Source: Mangrovicoccus sp. HB161399 (GTDB taxonomy: Bacteria; Pseudomonadota; Alphaproteobacteria; Rhodobacterales; Rhodobacteraceae). Taken from it: DNA of 64,000 nt. A model generated the notes under the pieces. The model did not search any database. It was not told where the DNA came from and saw nothing but the letters and a program-made list of their open reading frames with translations. Positions 46,912 to 56,341 of this stretch are shown here, in pieces. The stretch covers positions 1 through 64,000 of the forward strand of contig NZ_JAATVU010000007.1 in NCBI RefSeq assembly GCF_013184745.1, read 5' to 3'. Positions within the stretch are counted from its first letter, which is position 1, and every line of letters starts with the position of its first letter. The position numbers and the translations under genes are program-made.

Positions 46912-47671
46912 GGAAACTCTCCTTTCGCGCAACCTATCGCTTGCGGCGGCCGCGTTCAAAGCGGCACGGCAGCTCGTCTTCCCCGAGCAGTGCCCAGGCT
47001 GCGGCGCGCTGATGGCCGACGGCAACGGTCTCTGCGGCAGCTGCTGGCGCGAGACGCCCTTCATCCTGGGACTGGTCTGCGATCTCTGCGGCACCGCGCA
47101 GATCGGCCCGGACGACGGGACCTGCGTCCATTGCGATGCCTGCCGGGCGCTGGAGCGGCCATGGGCACGGGGCAGGGCCGTCCTGGACTATTCCGGCGGG
47201 GCGCGCCGGCTCGTGCTCGGCTTCAAGCATGGCGACCGGCTTGACCTGGGACCGCGCTTCGCCCGCTGGATGGCGGCGCGGGCCGGCCCGCTGCTGGAAC
47301 CCGGCATGCTGATCGTGCCGGTTCCGGTCCATCGCGGGCGGCTGCTCCGGCGCCGCTACAACCAGGCGGCTGTCCTCGGCCGGCTTCTGGGGCGGGAGCT
47401 GAACCTGCCGCACCTGCCTGACGCGCTGCTGCGGACGCGCGCCACGCCGCCGATGGCTGGCGACGGACATGCCGCGCGGGCAGCCAGCCTCGAGGGGGCG
47501 ATCGCCGCCGCGCCGCGCCACCGCGCGCGGCTGGCCGGCCGGCCCGTGCTACTGGTCGATGACGTGATGACCTCCGGTGCCACGCTGTCGCTCTGCGCCC
47601 GCCAGCTTGCCGCCGCGGGCGTGCCAATCGTGAACGTGCTGGTACTGGCGCGCGCAGTCCAACATGCCTAG
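46910..47671 (+). CDS. comF: ComF-family phosphoribosyltransferase-like protein
   Basis: A 253-residue protein. The N-terminal double zinc finger has CPGCGALMADGNGLCGSCW and later CDLCG. The PRTase part carries the ComF motifs VPVPVHRGRLLRRRYNQAAV and LLVDDVMTSGATLSLCARQL. It functions in DNA uptake in competent bacteria; elsewhere its role is not settled. The start ATG at 46910 is within the CATG shared with the divergent gene. A GGGGG stretch 8 bp upstream may be its ribosome site. Confidence 0.87.
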   Translation: METLLSRNLSLAAAAFKAARQLVFPEQCPGCGALMADGNGLCGSCWRETPFILGLVCDLCGTAQIGPDDGTCVHCDACRALERPWARGRAVLDYSGGARRLVLGFKHGDRLDLGPRFARWMAARAGPLLEPGMLIVPVPVHRGRLLRRRYNQAAVLGRLLGRELNLPHLPDALLRTRATPPMAGDGHAARAASLEGAIAAAPRHRARLAGRPVLLVDDVMTSGATLSLCARQLAAAGVPIVNVLVLARAVQHA

Positions 47672-47706
47672 ACTGCGCCGGTCCGCAGTACGAGGAACCA
47701 GTCGAC

Positions 47707-47964
47707 ATGCAACCGGTAGAAATCTACACGACGCCGCTCTGCGGCTACTGCCACGCCGCAAAGCGGCTGCTGAAGACCAAGGGCGTGACCTTCTCGGAAA
47801 TCGACCTGTCCCGCCAGCCCGAACGGCGCCCGGAAATGAACCAGCGCTCCTCTGGACGGACGACGGTCCCGCAGATTTTCATCGGCGCCACACATGTCGG
47901 AGGTTGTGACGACCTCTTCCGGCTCGACCGGGACGGAAAGCTCGACGCGCTTCTGTCTTCCTGA
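47707..47964 (+). CDS. grxC: Glutaredoxin 3
   Basis: An 85-residue thiol-disulfide oxidoreductase that uses glutathione. The active site is CGYC in TTPLCGYCHAAKRLLKTKG. The cis-Pro loop is TTVPQIFI and the glutathione-binding GGCDDLF follows. It lies 35 bp after comF on the same strand. Confidence 0.94.
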   Translation: MQPVEIYTTPLCGYCHAAKRLLKTKGVTFSEIDLSRQPERRPEMNQRSSGRTTVPQIFIGATHVGGCDDLFRLDRDGKLDALLSS

Positions 47965-48219
47965 TCCGGCGACGCGGCGCCAGAAAGCTTTCCCGCGAGA
48001 ACTTTCCGGAGGGCCCTGTTCCGGCCGGGAAGTTTCCCGGAATGGACCTGCAATCGGGATCCGGTGTCGCGATTTTGCGCGAACCGGCGGAAATACACCT
48101 GAATCCAAACCGGAAATCCGAAAAACCGCGCCCTGCGGGATTTTTTCTGCTATCTATTCCGTTAACTAAATACTGAACCACATGTCGGTAACAGGCCCGT
48201 TTGGGGCCCGTATTATTTG
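47965..48219. other. Intergenic region with a terminator and an AT-rich promoter stretch
   Basis: A gap of 255 bp. An imperfect hairpin lies at 48000-48034 (AACTTTCCGG with CCGGGAAGTT, 9 of 10). A stem CCGC gccct GCGG at 48126-48138 is flanked by AAAAA and TTTTTT (48121-48146), a likely terminator. AT-rich sequence follows at 48145-48185, and a GGGCCC dyad lies near 48204-48209, just before the MarR gene. No gene is seen. Confidence 0.45.
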
Positions 48220-48675
48220 ATGGCGAATATGAGTAGTCTGGCTCCTTCCCCGCTCGCAATTCAACTCTTCAGCGAGCTCCTTCTTCTCGACCAGTTCCTG
48301 CGCAACCGCATTTCCAAGACGTTGCCGGAGGGTGTGGAGCTGTCGCAATTTCTCGTGCTTCTGCACCTGGCGGCGTCCGGAAACGAAATCGGGCCGGCCC
48401 GGCTGGCCGCCAGCTTCAACGTCACCCGCGGCGCGATGAGCAACACCCTGGGCCGGCTCGAGCGCAACGGCCAGATCACCGTGCGCGGCGACACGGTGGA
48501 CGCGAGGCGGAAATTCGTCTCGGTCTCGGAGCAGGGGCAGATGACGCTCGACCAGGTGGTCGGCGACCTCAACCCGCGCCTGAAGGAGACGCTGGGCAAA
48601 TACGCCCGCAGCGACATCGCGCAGTGCCTTGCCCTGCTCGGCGAACTCCGCGAGACCCTGGAAAGCGGGCGCTAG
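48220..48675 (+). CDS. MarR-family transcriptional regulator
   Basis: A 151-residue winged-helix regulator. The DNA-binding part has SFNVTRGAMSNTLGRLERNG and the wing ITVRGDTVDARRKFVSVSEQG. Dimer helices lie at both ends (FSELLLLDQFLRNRI; IAQCLALLGELRETLE). Start codons at 48220 and 48229 are both possible; an upstream TTG is unlikely. The last 4 bp overlap the end of the convergent kinase gene. Confidence 0.85.
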   Translation: MANMSSLAPSPLAIQLFSELLLLDQFLRNRISKTLPEGVELSQFLVLLHLAASGNEIGPARLAASFNVTRGAMSNTLGRLERNGQITVRGDTVDARRKFVSVSEQGQMTLDQVVGDLNPRLKETLGKYARSDIAQCLALLGELRETLESGR

Positions 48676-49553
48676 CCGGCCCGTCGCAGGAACTGCGCCA
48701 CCTCCTCGGCTGCGGGGATCGAGGCCGATGCCCCCGGACGGGTGACCGAAAGCGCGGCCGCGGCCAGCGCCCGGCGTAGTGCCGCGTCCCATCCCAGCCC
48801 CTGGTCCAGCGACGCGGCGAGATAGCCCGCGAAGGTATCGCCGGCCCCGGTCGTGTCGACCGGCTCGACCCGCGGCGACGGGCAGGCGGTTCCGGTGCGC
48901 GCCGCGGCATCGTGCAGGACGGCGCCCGCAGCCCCCCGTGTCACCACCACATGCGGCACCCCGAGTTCGGTCACCGCCTTGCCGGTCGCCGCCGATAGCT
49001 GGGCCGCCTCGACCTCGTTGAGCAGCAGCACCGAGACATGCGGCAGCAGCGGCGCCACTGCCTCCGCGTCGAAGGGGGCCGCGGAATAGACCACGCGCAT
49101 GCCCTTTTCCCGGGCCGCGACCGCCGCCGGAAGCTGGCCGTTGGTTTCGTTCTGCAGCACCAGCGTGTCGCCCGGTCCCGCCCCGGCCAGCGCCTCGGCC
49201 ACCGCATGTTCCGGCACGGCCGTGTTGGCGCCATGGAGGATGACGATGCTGTTCTCGCCGGTCCCGTCGACCATGATCAGCGCCATGCCGGTGGCCAGAT
49301 CCAGCCGGGCGACATGCGACAGGTCGATGCCGTCCGCCTCCAGCAGGCGCAGCATGGCGCCGCCATTCGAACCGACCGCCCCCAGATGCACGGTCGCCGC
49401 GCCGGCCCGCGCCGCCGCCACCGACTGGTTGGCGCCCTTGCCGCCAAGGCCCTCGGCGTAGCCGAGAGCGGCGAGTGTCTCGCCCGGCGCCGGGAAATGC
49501 GGAACGCGCAGCACCTTGTCGATGTTGATCGAGCCCAGATTGTAGATGGTCAC
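48672..49553 (-). CDS. rbsK: PfkB-family sugar kinase (ribokinase-like)
   Basis: A 293-residue kinase. The N-terminal sugar-binding part has YAEGLGGKGANQSVAAARAG. The C-terminal signature is VDTTGAGDTFAGYLAA, with the catalytic Asp in GAGDT. It phosphorylates ribose or a related sugar. No rbs transport genes are beside it, so the exact sugar is uncertain. Confidence 0.87.
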   Translation of the reverse strand: MTIYNLGSINIDKVLRVPHFPAPGETLAALGYAEGLGGKGANQSVAAARAGAATVHLGAVGSNGGAMLRLLEADGIDLSHVARLDLATGMALIMVDGTGENSIVILHGANTAVPEHAVAEALAGAGPGDTLVLQNETNGQLPAAVAAREKGMRVVYSAAPFDAEAVAPLLPHVSVLLLNEVEAAQLSAATGKAVTELGVPHVVVTRGAAGAVLHDAAARTGTACPSPRVEPVDTTGAGDTFAGYLAASLDQGLGWDAALRRALAAAALSVTRPGASASIPAAEEVAQFLRRAG

Positions 49554-49975
49554 GTCCGTCTCCCGTGGTTGCCGGCCGGAGACTAGCGCCGTTCAGCCCC
49601 GGCCGGAAGGGCGCACCCGCCATCGCCGGGGGCGGCCGCCCCGGGAGCAGCGGAAGAGGAGCCGTCCTCCGGCGACGCATTGGCCAACGGGGCGTTCCCG
49701 GCCCTGATCTTGCAGCAACCAGGCGGGACCGGGCAGGAGTTCATGCCCCATATCGGCAAGTCCCGGCACGCCGGGACTGCCAGCGACCTCGCGGATGATG
49801 CCGCCGAGACAGTTCCAGATGAGGGAGGCAATGACGTGGCCGGAGGGCGGAACGCCGATTGCATCGAGATCGATATGGAGAATGTCGAGCCTCCGCATCG
49901 AGCGGCATGAGCGGGCCGGGGGACGTGAACTGACATCCGAACGGATCGAAGGCGAATTTGCCGCTGAATGCGCAG
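49554..49975. other. Gene-free intergenic region
   Basis: Open frames up to 134 codons exist on both strands, but none has a recognisable domain, a good ribosome site or the G/C-ending codons of its neighbours. I see no gene here. It holds the promoter of the sugar kinase (near 49554) and ends in the maeB terminator. Confidence 0.5.
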
Positions 49976-50015
49976 GAAAAAGGTCTCCCGAAATCAATCC
50001 GATTTCAGGAGACCT
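49976..50015 (-). terminator. Rho-independent terminator of maeB
   Basis: The arms AGGTCTCCCGAAATC (49981-49995) and GATTTCAGGAGACCT (50001-50015) match at 14 of 15 bases around a 5-base loop. On the minus strand they are followed by a T-run (AAAAA at 49977-49981). The site is 30 bp beyond the maeB stop. Confidence 0.8.
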
Positions 50016-50044
50016 TCATGGGGCTAGCGGCGGGACAAGGCCGA

Positions 50045-52300
50045 TCAGCCCAGTCGGGCCGCCGCCAGGACCGCCATGTTGAGGATGTCGTTCACGGTCG
50101 AACTGTTCGAGCAGATCTGGATCGGCTTCGGCACCCCGGTCAGGATCGGGCCGATCACGGTCGCGCCGGCCAGCTGCTGCATGATCTTGACCGAGATGGA
50201 GGCCGAATGCCGGGCCGGGACGACCAGGATGTTGGCCGGGGCGGTCAGCCGCGAGAAGGGATAGTCCTTCATCAGCTCCATGTTCAGCGCCACGTCCGCC
50301 GTCATCTCGCCCTCGTACTCGAAATCGACGCCGATCTCGTCCAGCAGGGCAGGCGCCTGGTGCATCTTCTCGGCGCGCTCGGAGACGGGATACCCGAAGG
50401 TCGAGAAGCTGACGAAGGCGACGCGGGGCTCCAGCCCGAGGCCGCGGGCAACCTTGGCGCTCTTGATCGCGATATGGGCCAGATCTTCGGCTTCGGGCCA
50501 TTCATGGACCAGCGTGTCAGCGATCAGCACCACCCGCCCGCGGTGCAGCAGCGCGGTGACGCCCACCGCGCCGTCCTTGGCGGAGACGTCGAAGACATGG
50601 CCGATCTGGTCGAGCACATGCGCCGATTTCCGGGTCGCGCCGGTGACCAGCGCATCGCCATGGCCATGCGCCAGCATCAGCGCCGAAAACACGTGCCGGT
50701 CGCGCGCCGCCATCCGGTGCACGTCGGAATGGTCGAAGCCCTTCCGCTGCAGCCTCTTGTAGAGGAAGCTCTTGTAGGCATCGAGATGGGTCGTGTTGGC
50801 CGCGTTCATGACGCGAAGCTCGCGCACCGCATCGCCGAGGCCCGCAGCCTCCAGCTTCAGCTTCACGTCTTCCTCGCGGCCGACGACGATCGCCTTGCCA
50901 TGGCCGCCGCGCTGGTAGGCGACGGCCGCGCGCAGCACCCGGGGATCGTCGCCCTCGGCGAAGATCATCTGCGCCTGCGCCTTGCGCGAGCGGGCATAGA
51001 GGCCTTCGATGATCGGCGCGGTCGGGTCCATCCGGCCCTTCAGGCGCTGCTCGTAGGCCTCCATGTCGACGATCGGGCGGCGGGCAACGCCGGTATCCAT
51101 TGCCGCCTTGGCCACGGCCGGCGGGACCACGTGGATCAGCCGCGGGTCGAAGGGCGTCGGGATGATGTAGTCGCGCCCGAAGCTCAGCTTGCGGCCATAG
51201 GCGACCGCCACCTCGTCCGGCACGTCCTCACGCGCCAGCTCGGCCAGGGCGCGGGCACAGGCGATCTTCATCTCGTCGTTGATCGCGCGGGCATGCACGT
51301 CGAGGGCGCCGCGGAACAGGTAGGGGAAGCCCAGCACGTTGTTGACCTGGTTCGGATAGTCCGACCGGCCGGTGGCGACGATGGCGTCGAGCCGGACCTC
51401 GTGGGCCTGCTCGGGCGTGATTTCCGGGTCGGGGTTCGCCATGGCGAAGATCACCGGGTTGTCGGCCATCGAGGCGACCATCGCCGGGGTCACCGCGCCC
51501 TTGGCCGAAACGCCCAGGAACACGTCCGCGCCCTTCATCGCCTCTTCGAGCGTGCGCAGATCCGTGTTGGCGGCGTGCGCCGATTTCCACTGGTTCATGC
51601 CCTCGGTGCGGCCCTGGTAGATCACGCCCTTGGTGTCGCACATGATGCAGTTGTCGTGCTGCGCGCCCATGGTCTTGAGGAGTTCCAGGCAGGCAATGCC
51701 CGCCGCGCCGGCGCCGTTCAGCACGATGCGGCAGTCCTGGATCTTCTTGCCCGAGAGGTAGAGCGCGTTGATCAGGCCGGCCGCGCAGATCACCGCCGTG
51801 CCGTGCTGGTCGTCATGGAAGACGGGGATGTCCATCGTCTCCTTGAGCGTCTGCTCGATGATGAAGCACTCGGGCGCCTTGATATCCTCCAGGTTGATCC
51901 CGCCGAAGGTCGGCCCCATCAGCTGGCAGGCCTTGATGATCTCGTCGGGATCCTCGGTATCCAGCTCGATGTCGACGGAATTCACGTCGGCGAAGCGCTT
52001 GAACAGCACCGCCTTGCCTTCCATCACCGGCTTGGAGGCCAGCGCGCCCAGGTTGCCGAGGCCCAGCACCGCGGTGCCGTTCGAGATCACGGCGACCATG
52101 TTCCCCTTGGACGTGTAGTCGTAGGCGGTCTCGGGATTGGCGTGGATTTCCTCGCAGGGCACGGCCACGCCCGGGGAATAGGCCAGCGACAGGTCGCGCT
52201 GCGTGCTCATCGGCACCGAGGCGGAAATGTCCAGCTTGCCCGGGGACGGTTCCAGGTGGAAGGCCAGAGCCTCTTCGCGGGTGATCTTGGTCTTGGACAT
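50045..52300 (-). CDS. maeB: NADP-dependent malic enzyme with fused phosphotransacetylase-like domain
   Basis: A 751-residue enzyme converting malate to pyruvate and CO2. The N-terminal malic domain (about 1-430) has YSPGVAVPCEEI, then VFHDDQHGTAVICAAGLINA and IVLNGAGAAGIACLELLKTM. The C-terminal 320 residues resemble phosphotransacetylase (MIFAEGDDPRVLRAAVAYQR), a domain that allosterically controls MaeB. The start ATG at 52300 follows GAGG. Confidence 0.95.
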   Translation of the reverse strand: MSKTKITREEALAFHLEPSPGKLDISASVPMSTQRDLSLAYSPGVAVPCEEIHANPETAYDYTSKGNMVAVISNGTAVLGLGNLGALASKPVMEGKAVLFKRFADVNSVDIELDTEDPDEIIKACQLMGPTFGGINLEDIKAPECFIIEQTLKETMDIPVFHDDQHGTAVICAAGLINALYLSGKKIQDCRIVLNGAGAAGIACLELLKTMGAQHDNCIMCDTKGVIYQGRTEGMNQWKSAHAANTDLRTLEEAMKGADVFLGVSAKGAVTPAMVASMADNPVIFAMANPDPEITPEQAHEVRLDAIVATGRSDYPNQVNNVLGFPYLFRGALDVHARAINDEMKIACARALAELAREDVPDEVAVAYGRKLSFGRDYIIPTPFDPRLIHVVPPAVAKAAMDTGVARRPIVDMEAYEQRLKGRMDPTAPIIEGLYARSRKAQAQMIFAEGDDPRVLRAAVAYQRGGHGKAIVVGREEDVKLKLEAAGLGDAVRELRVMNAANTTHLDAYKSFLYKRLQRKGFDHSDVHRMAARDRHVFSALMLAHGHGDALVTGATRKSAHVLDQIGHVFDVSAKDGAVGVTALLHRGRVVLIADTLVHEWPEAEDLAHIAIKSAKVARGLGLEPRVAFVSFSTFGYPVSERAEKMHQAPALLDEIGVDFEYEGEMTADVALNMELMKDYPFSRLTAPANILVVPARHSASISVKIMQQLAGATVIGPILTGVPKPIQICSNSSTVNDILNMAVLAAARLG

Positions 52301-52488
52301 GGCACGGGCCTCCTCTTGTCAAAGCGCGTAATACGGCCTTTGGCGGACGCCCTCAACTGGCACTAGGCGCCCGAACGACGCTGTTTTGGTATGAAAAACT
52401 GAGAGGTGCGGCCCGCTAGGTTCGGCGGTTGAAATCGGCAGCCGCCGCCGTCATACCTCGGGCTCCACCTGATGAGGCGAGCCCCCGC

Positions 52489-55116
52489 ATGTCCGACGTC
52501 ACCCCGATGATGGCCCAGTTCCTGGAGATCAAGGCCGCCCATCCCGGCGACCTGCTGTTCTACCGCATGGGCGACTTCTACGAGATGTTCTTCGACGACG
52601 CAGTCGCGGCGGCCGAAGCGCTGGACATCGCGCTGACCAAGCGCGGCAAGCACCAGGGCCAGGACATCCCGATGTGCGGCGTCCCCGTGCACGCCGCGGA
52701 GGGCTATCTTCACCAGCTGACCCGCAAGGGGTTCCGCGTGGCGATCTGCGACCAGCTGGAGGACCCGTCCGAGGCCAAGAAGCGCGGCTACAAGGCGGTG
52801 GTCAAGCGCGGAGTGACCCGCGTGGTGACGGCCGGCACGCTGACCGAGGACAGCCTGCTGGAGGCGCGGGCGAACAACTATCTGGCGAGCTATGCCGAGC
52901 TGCGCGGCGAGGGTGCGATCGCCTGGTGCGACATCTCCACCGGCACGCTGACCGTCGCGCCCTGTCCGCGGCTGACGCTGGGACCGCAGCTGGCACGCCT
53001 GCTGCCGCGGGAACTCCTCTGCGCCGAAGCCGCAGAGGAGGGGCTGCGCGAGACCGCGCGAGACATGGGACTGGTGCTGACGCCGCTGGGCGCGGCGAGC
53101 TTCGACAGCCAGGCCGCCGCCGGGCGGATCGGCCGGGCCTACGGCGTCGACAGCCCGGACGCCTTCGGCAGCTTTTCCCGCGCCGAGCGATCGGCGCTCG
53201 GCGCGCTGATCGACTATCTTGAGATCACCCAGAAGGGAAAGCTGCCCCGCCTTGCCCCGCCGCGCCGGGAGGAACCGGGCGGTACCGTGCAGATCGACGC
53301 TTCGACCCGGCGCAACCTGGAACTGGTGCAGTCGCTGTCGGGCGGGCGCGACGGCTCGCTGATCGCCGCGATCGACCGCACGCTGACGGCGCCCGGCGGG
53401 CGGCTCCTTGTCAACCGCCTGTCGACGCCGTCGCGCGATCTGGAACAGATCCGCGGCCGGCTTGCTGCCGTGTCGGCGCTGAATTCCGATGCCCGCCTGC
53501 GCGACCGGTTGCGGGCGCGGCTGCGGCAGGTTCCCGACATGGACAGGGCGCTCGGCCGGCTGTCGCTGGACCGCGGCGGCCCGCGCGACCTGGCCGCGAT
53601 CCGCGACGGACTCGCAGCGGCGGCCGATCTGGCGCAGGAGCTGGGCGGGGACCTGCCCGAGGCGCTCTCGGCGCTGGCCCGCGATCTGGAGACCGAACCG
53701 GGCATCCAGTCAGAGCTGGAGGCCGCGCTGGTCGCGGAGCCCCCGCATCTGGCCCGCGACGGCGGCTTCGTCGCGCCGGGCTACAACGAAGATCTCGATG
53801 CCGCGCGTCAGCTGCGCGACGAGGGCAGGGGCTACATCGCCGGGCTGCAGGGCAAATATGCCTCGGCCACCGGCGTGAACGCGCTGAAGGTCAAGCACAA
53901 CAACGTACTGGGCTATTTCATCGAAACCCCCGCAACCCACGCACAGAAGATGCTGGCCGAACCGCTGGCGAGCCTGTTCAAGCACCGCCAGACCACGGCA
54001 AACGCCCTGCGCTTCACCACCCCGGAGCTGAGCGAACTGGAAAGCCGCATCCTGAATGCCGGGGGCGAGGCGCTGGGAATCGAGGGACGGATCTTCGCCA
54101 GCCTGCGCGAAGCCTGCCTGGCCGAGGCGACCGCGATCTCCACCGCGGCGCGGGCAATGGCAGAACTCGACCTGCATGCCGGCTTCGCCGATCTCGCCGC
54201 CGAGCGGCGCTGGTGCCGGCCGGAGGTCGATGACAGCCGCGCATTCGAGATCGAGGCCGGGCGCCATCCGGTGGTGGAGGATGCGCTGCGCCGGACCGGC
54301 GAGCCTTTCGTCGCCAATGACTGCCACCTGACGGCCGAGCAGGGCGCCGCGATCCGGCTGCTGACCGGTCCGAACATGGCCGGCAAGTCGACTTGGCTGC
54401 GGCAGAACGCGCTGATCGCGCTGCTGGCCCAGACCGGCAGCTTCGTTCCCGCCGATCGCGCGCATGTCGGCCTGGTCAGCCAGATCTTCAGCCGCGTCGG
54501 CGCCTCGGACGATCTGGCGCGCGGCCGCTCGACCTTCATGGTCGAGATGGTGGAAACGGCGGCGATCCTGAACCAGGCGGACGAGCGCGCGCTGGTCATC
54601 CTCGACGAGATCGGACGCGGCACCGCCACCTATGACGGGCTCTCGATCGCCTGGGCGACGCTGGAGCATCTGCACGCCTCGAACCGCTGCCGCGCGCTTT
54701 TCGCCACGCATTACCACGAGCTCACCCAGCTTGCCGACAAGCTGGAGGGCGTCGCCAACGCGACGGTCGCGGTAAAGGAGTGGCAGGGCGAGGTGATCTT
54801 CCTCCACGAGGTGCGCGACGGCGCGGCGGCGGCCAGCTACGGCGTGCAGGTCGCCAAGCTCGCCGGCCTGCCCGACACGGTGATCGCCCGCGCCCGCGAG
54901 GTGCTGACCGCGCTGGAAAAGGGCGAACGCGAAGGCAAGCGCAAGGCAGTGATCGACGACCTGCCGCTCTTCGCCGCTCTGCGTCCGGAGCCGCCTCCCG
55001 CCCAGCCCAAGGCGTCCGCGGTAGAGGAACGGCTGGCCGAACAGGACCCCGACCAGCTGACGCCTCGCGCCGCCCTCGATCTGGTCTACGAATTGCGCGC
55101 CCTGCTCGCGCGGTAG
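52489..55116 (+). CDS. mutS: DNA mismatch repair protein MutS
   Basis: An 875-residue ATPase that recognises mismatches. The mismatch-binding motif is FYRMGDFYEMFFDD, with the Phe-x-Glu. The clamp and lever parts follow. The ATPase core has TGPNMAGKSTWLRQNALIAL and VILDEIGRGTATYDGLSIAW. A C-terminal tail (DQLTPRAALDLVYELRALLA) matches the dimerisation helix region. The start at 52489 (MSDVTPMMAQF) is the family start. Confidence 0.97.
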   Translation: MSDVTPMMAQFLEIKAAHPGDLLFYRMGDFYEMFFDDAVAAAEALDIALTKRGKHQGQDIPMCGVPVHAAEGYLHQLTRKGFRVAICDQLEDPSEAKKRGYKAVVKRGVTRVVTAGTLTEDSLLEARANNYLASYAELRGEGAIAWCDISTGTLTVAPCPRLTLGPQLARLLPRELLCAEAAEEGLRETARDMGLVLTPLGAASFDSQAAAGRIGRAYGVDSPDAFGSFSRAERSALGALIDYLEITQKGKLPRLAPPRREEPGGTVQIDASTRRNLELVQSLSGGRDGSLIAAIDRTLTAPGGRLLVNRLSTPSRDLEQIRGRLAAVSALNSDARLRDRLRARLRQVPDMDRALGRLSLDRGGPRDLAAIRDGLAAAADLAQELGGDLPEALSALARDLETEPGIQSELEAALVAEPPHLARDGGFVAPGYNEDLDAARQLRDEGRGYIAGLQGKYASATGVNALKVKHNNVLGYFIETPATHAQKMLAEPLASLFKHRQTTANALRFTTPELSELESRILNAGGEALGIEGRIFASLREACLAEATAISTAARAMAELDLHAGFADLAAERRWCRPEVDDSRAFEIEAGRHPVVEDALRRTGEPFVANDCHLTAEQGAAIRLLTGPNMAGKSTWLRQNALIALLAQTGSFVPADRAHVGLVSQIFSRVGASDDLARGRSTFMVEMVETAAILNQADERALVILDEIGRGTATYDGLSIAWATLEHLHASNRCRALFATHYHELTQLADKLEGVANATVAVKEWQGEVIFLHEVRDGAAAASYGVQVAKLAGLPDTVIARAREVLTALEKGEREGKRKAVIDDLPLFAALRPEPPPAQPKASAVEERLAEQDPDQLTPRAALDLVYELRALLAR

Positions 55117-55905
55117 GGACGCGGGAGAAGCCGGAAACCCCAGCCCGAAGGGGGTATTCGCCTTTCTGAGCGTCTGCGGCGTTTTGCGGACGATTGGGAC
55201 ATCTGCGCCCTTCCGGAAGAAGCAGCCTTTGCCGTGATCGACCTCGGCGCCACCATGGTGTCGACGCCAAGGCTGTGCGGCTGATACCGCGAAGACATGG
55301 GCGGACAGCGCTGCAAAAACCGGAATTTCACGGTCGTCTTTCTGCACATTTGCACCCCGCGCGACCTTGCATCTTGGCTTTGTGCGGCGAATTTCGCGCC
55401 GGTTCCTGCCGTCCGTCGGGCCTGCAGGCCGCCCCGCCGGGCGCAGCCTCGGTGATCGCGCCACCGCCGACCAAGCCTGCCGGTCAGGCGACTTGCAGGC
55501 AGGGTTCTTGGCAGCACCCATCGTGACGAAGACCCGGTTCACCAGACCATTCTCGAGACCTTCCCGAGCACGATAATGACGGGAAGCTCTGGAATGATGC
55601 CGCCATGGCGATGTTCGGAGACGTCACGGAAGGCAAGGAAATTGGCCTGACCGCGACGGTGGAGACCCGGATCCATGTCTTTCGGAAGGCGGAGGCATCA
55701 CAGCTGGGAATTGCGCCGCCAAGAGCAGGATCGAGGGGCTGCATTTCCGGTCAGCGGCCTCCTGCCGGTGCAAATCGTGCCCTAACCGACCGGGGCGGCG
55801 ACCTCCCGGAGCTTGCGGATGCGGTTCCCGGCGACGCGCCAGGCGGAAACGAGACGATCGCCGGCCCCGCCAGACCGGCACTATGGCAGGAGGCACGGGA
55901 CGGAC
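55117..55905. other. Intergenic stretch, no intact gene
   Basis: No frame here has a known domain. The MutS frame stays open after its TAG from 55117 to a TGA at 55282-55284 and reads RRFADDWDICALPEEAAF then AVIDLGATMVSTPRLCG, which looks protein-like but lacks a start codon. Further on (55605-55700) a frame reads MAMFGDVTEGKEIGLTATVE with no clear continuation. The whole stretch may be decayed coding DNA. Confidence 0.4.
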
Positions 55906-56271
55906 ATGATCTGCAGCGGCGTCCGTTCCGGCCGCGACTCGGGCGACAGCAACCGTGGCGTGCACCACGCCCGGAGAGGGACCGACCGGAGCCGCGGAAA
56001 TTGGGAGAATGATCCAATTGGCGGCACTTCCGGCGATGAACGTCTCCATGGCGGATCCTGCGGCGATACTCTGCGGGACGGAAGCCGAGAGGACACCCCG
56101 CCGGGCCGCGACAGCCGGGAAGTTTTCGGGACGGCGCGGAACGAAATGCCCGGATTCCGCGATCGGCGCCGACCCGATCGCCCCCTAGGAACGGTGCGCC
56201 GGTTGCGGCGGCCCCACGATCCTGCCACGGGAGATCGGCGCGGGCACATCATGTGGGGCAACGGGGGCTGA
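55906..56271 (+). pseudogene. RTX-like (hemolysin-type calcium-binding repeat) remnant
   Basis: A 121-codon frame starting at ATG 55906 contains GNWENDPIGGTSGDERLHGG followed by SCGDTLRDGSREDT. This fits degenerate RTX nonapeptides of the GGxGxDxLx type (G-G-T-S-G-D-E-R-L, then G-G-S-C-G-D-T-L). The flanking sequence is Arg-rich and unrelated. There is no secretion signal and only two or three weak repeats. I read it as the remains of a secreted Ca-binding protein, not a working gene. Confidence 0.35.
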
Positions 56272-56341
56272 CCGGGCGCGGCACCATTGGAGCCGCCGTC
56301 GCGGCTGCGGGGTTTTCCTGCACCGGTCCGGGCGGGCCGGC

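Noticed and set aside
49593-49997. 134-codon minus-strand frame and 76-codon plus-strand frame in the rbsK-maeB gap
   Set aside because: Third positions lack the G/C bias of real genes here, no ribosome site is seen, and the first frame runs through the maeB terminator.
49958-52366. 802-codon plus-strand open frame over maeB
   Set aside because: It is His/Arg/Gly-rich antisense of maeB with no recognisable motif.
55813-56271. A full-length RTX toxin gene
   Set aside because: Only two or three weak repeats are present, with no long repeat array, no C-terminal secretion signal and no type I secretion genes nearby.
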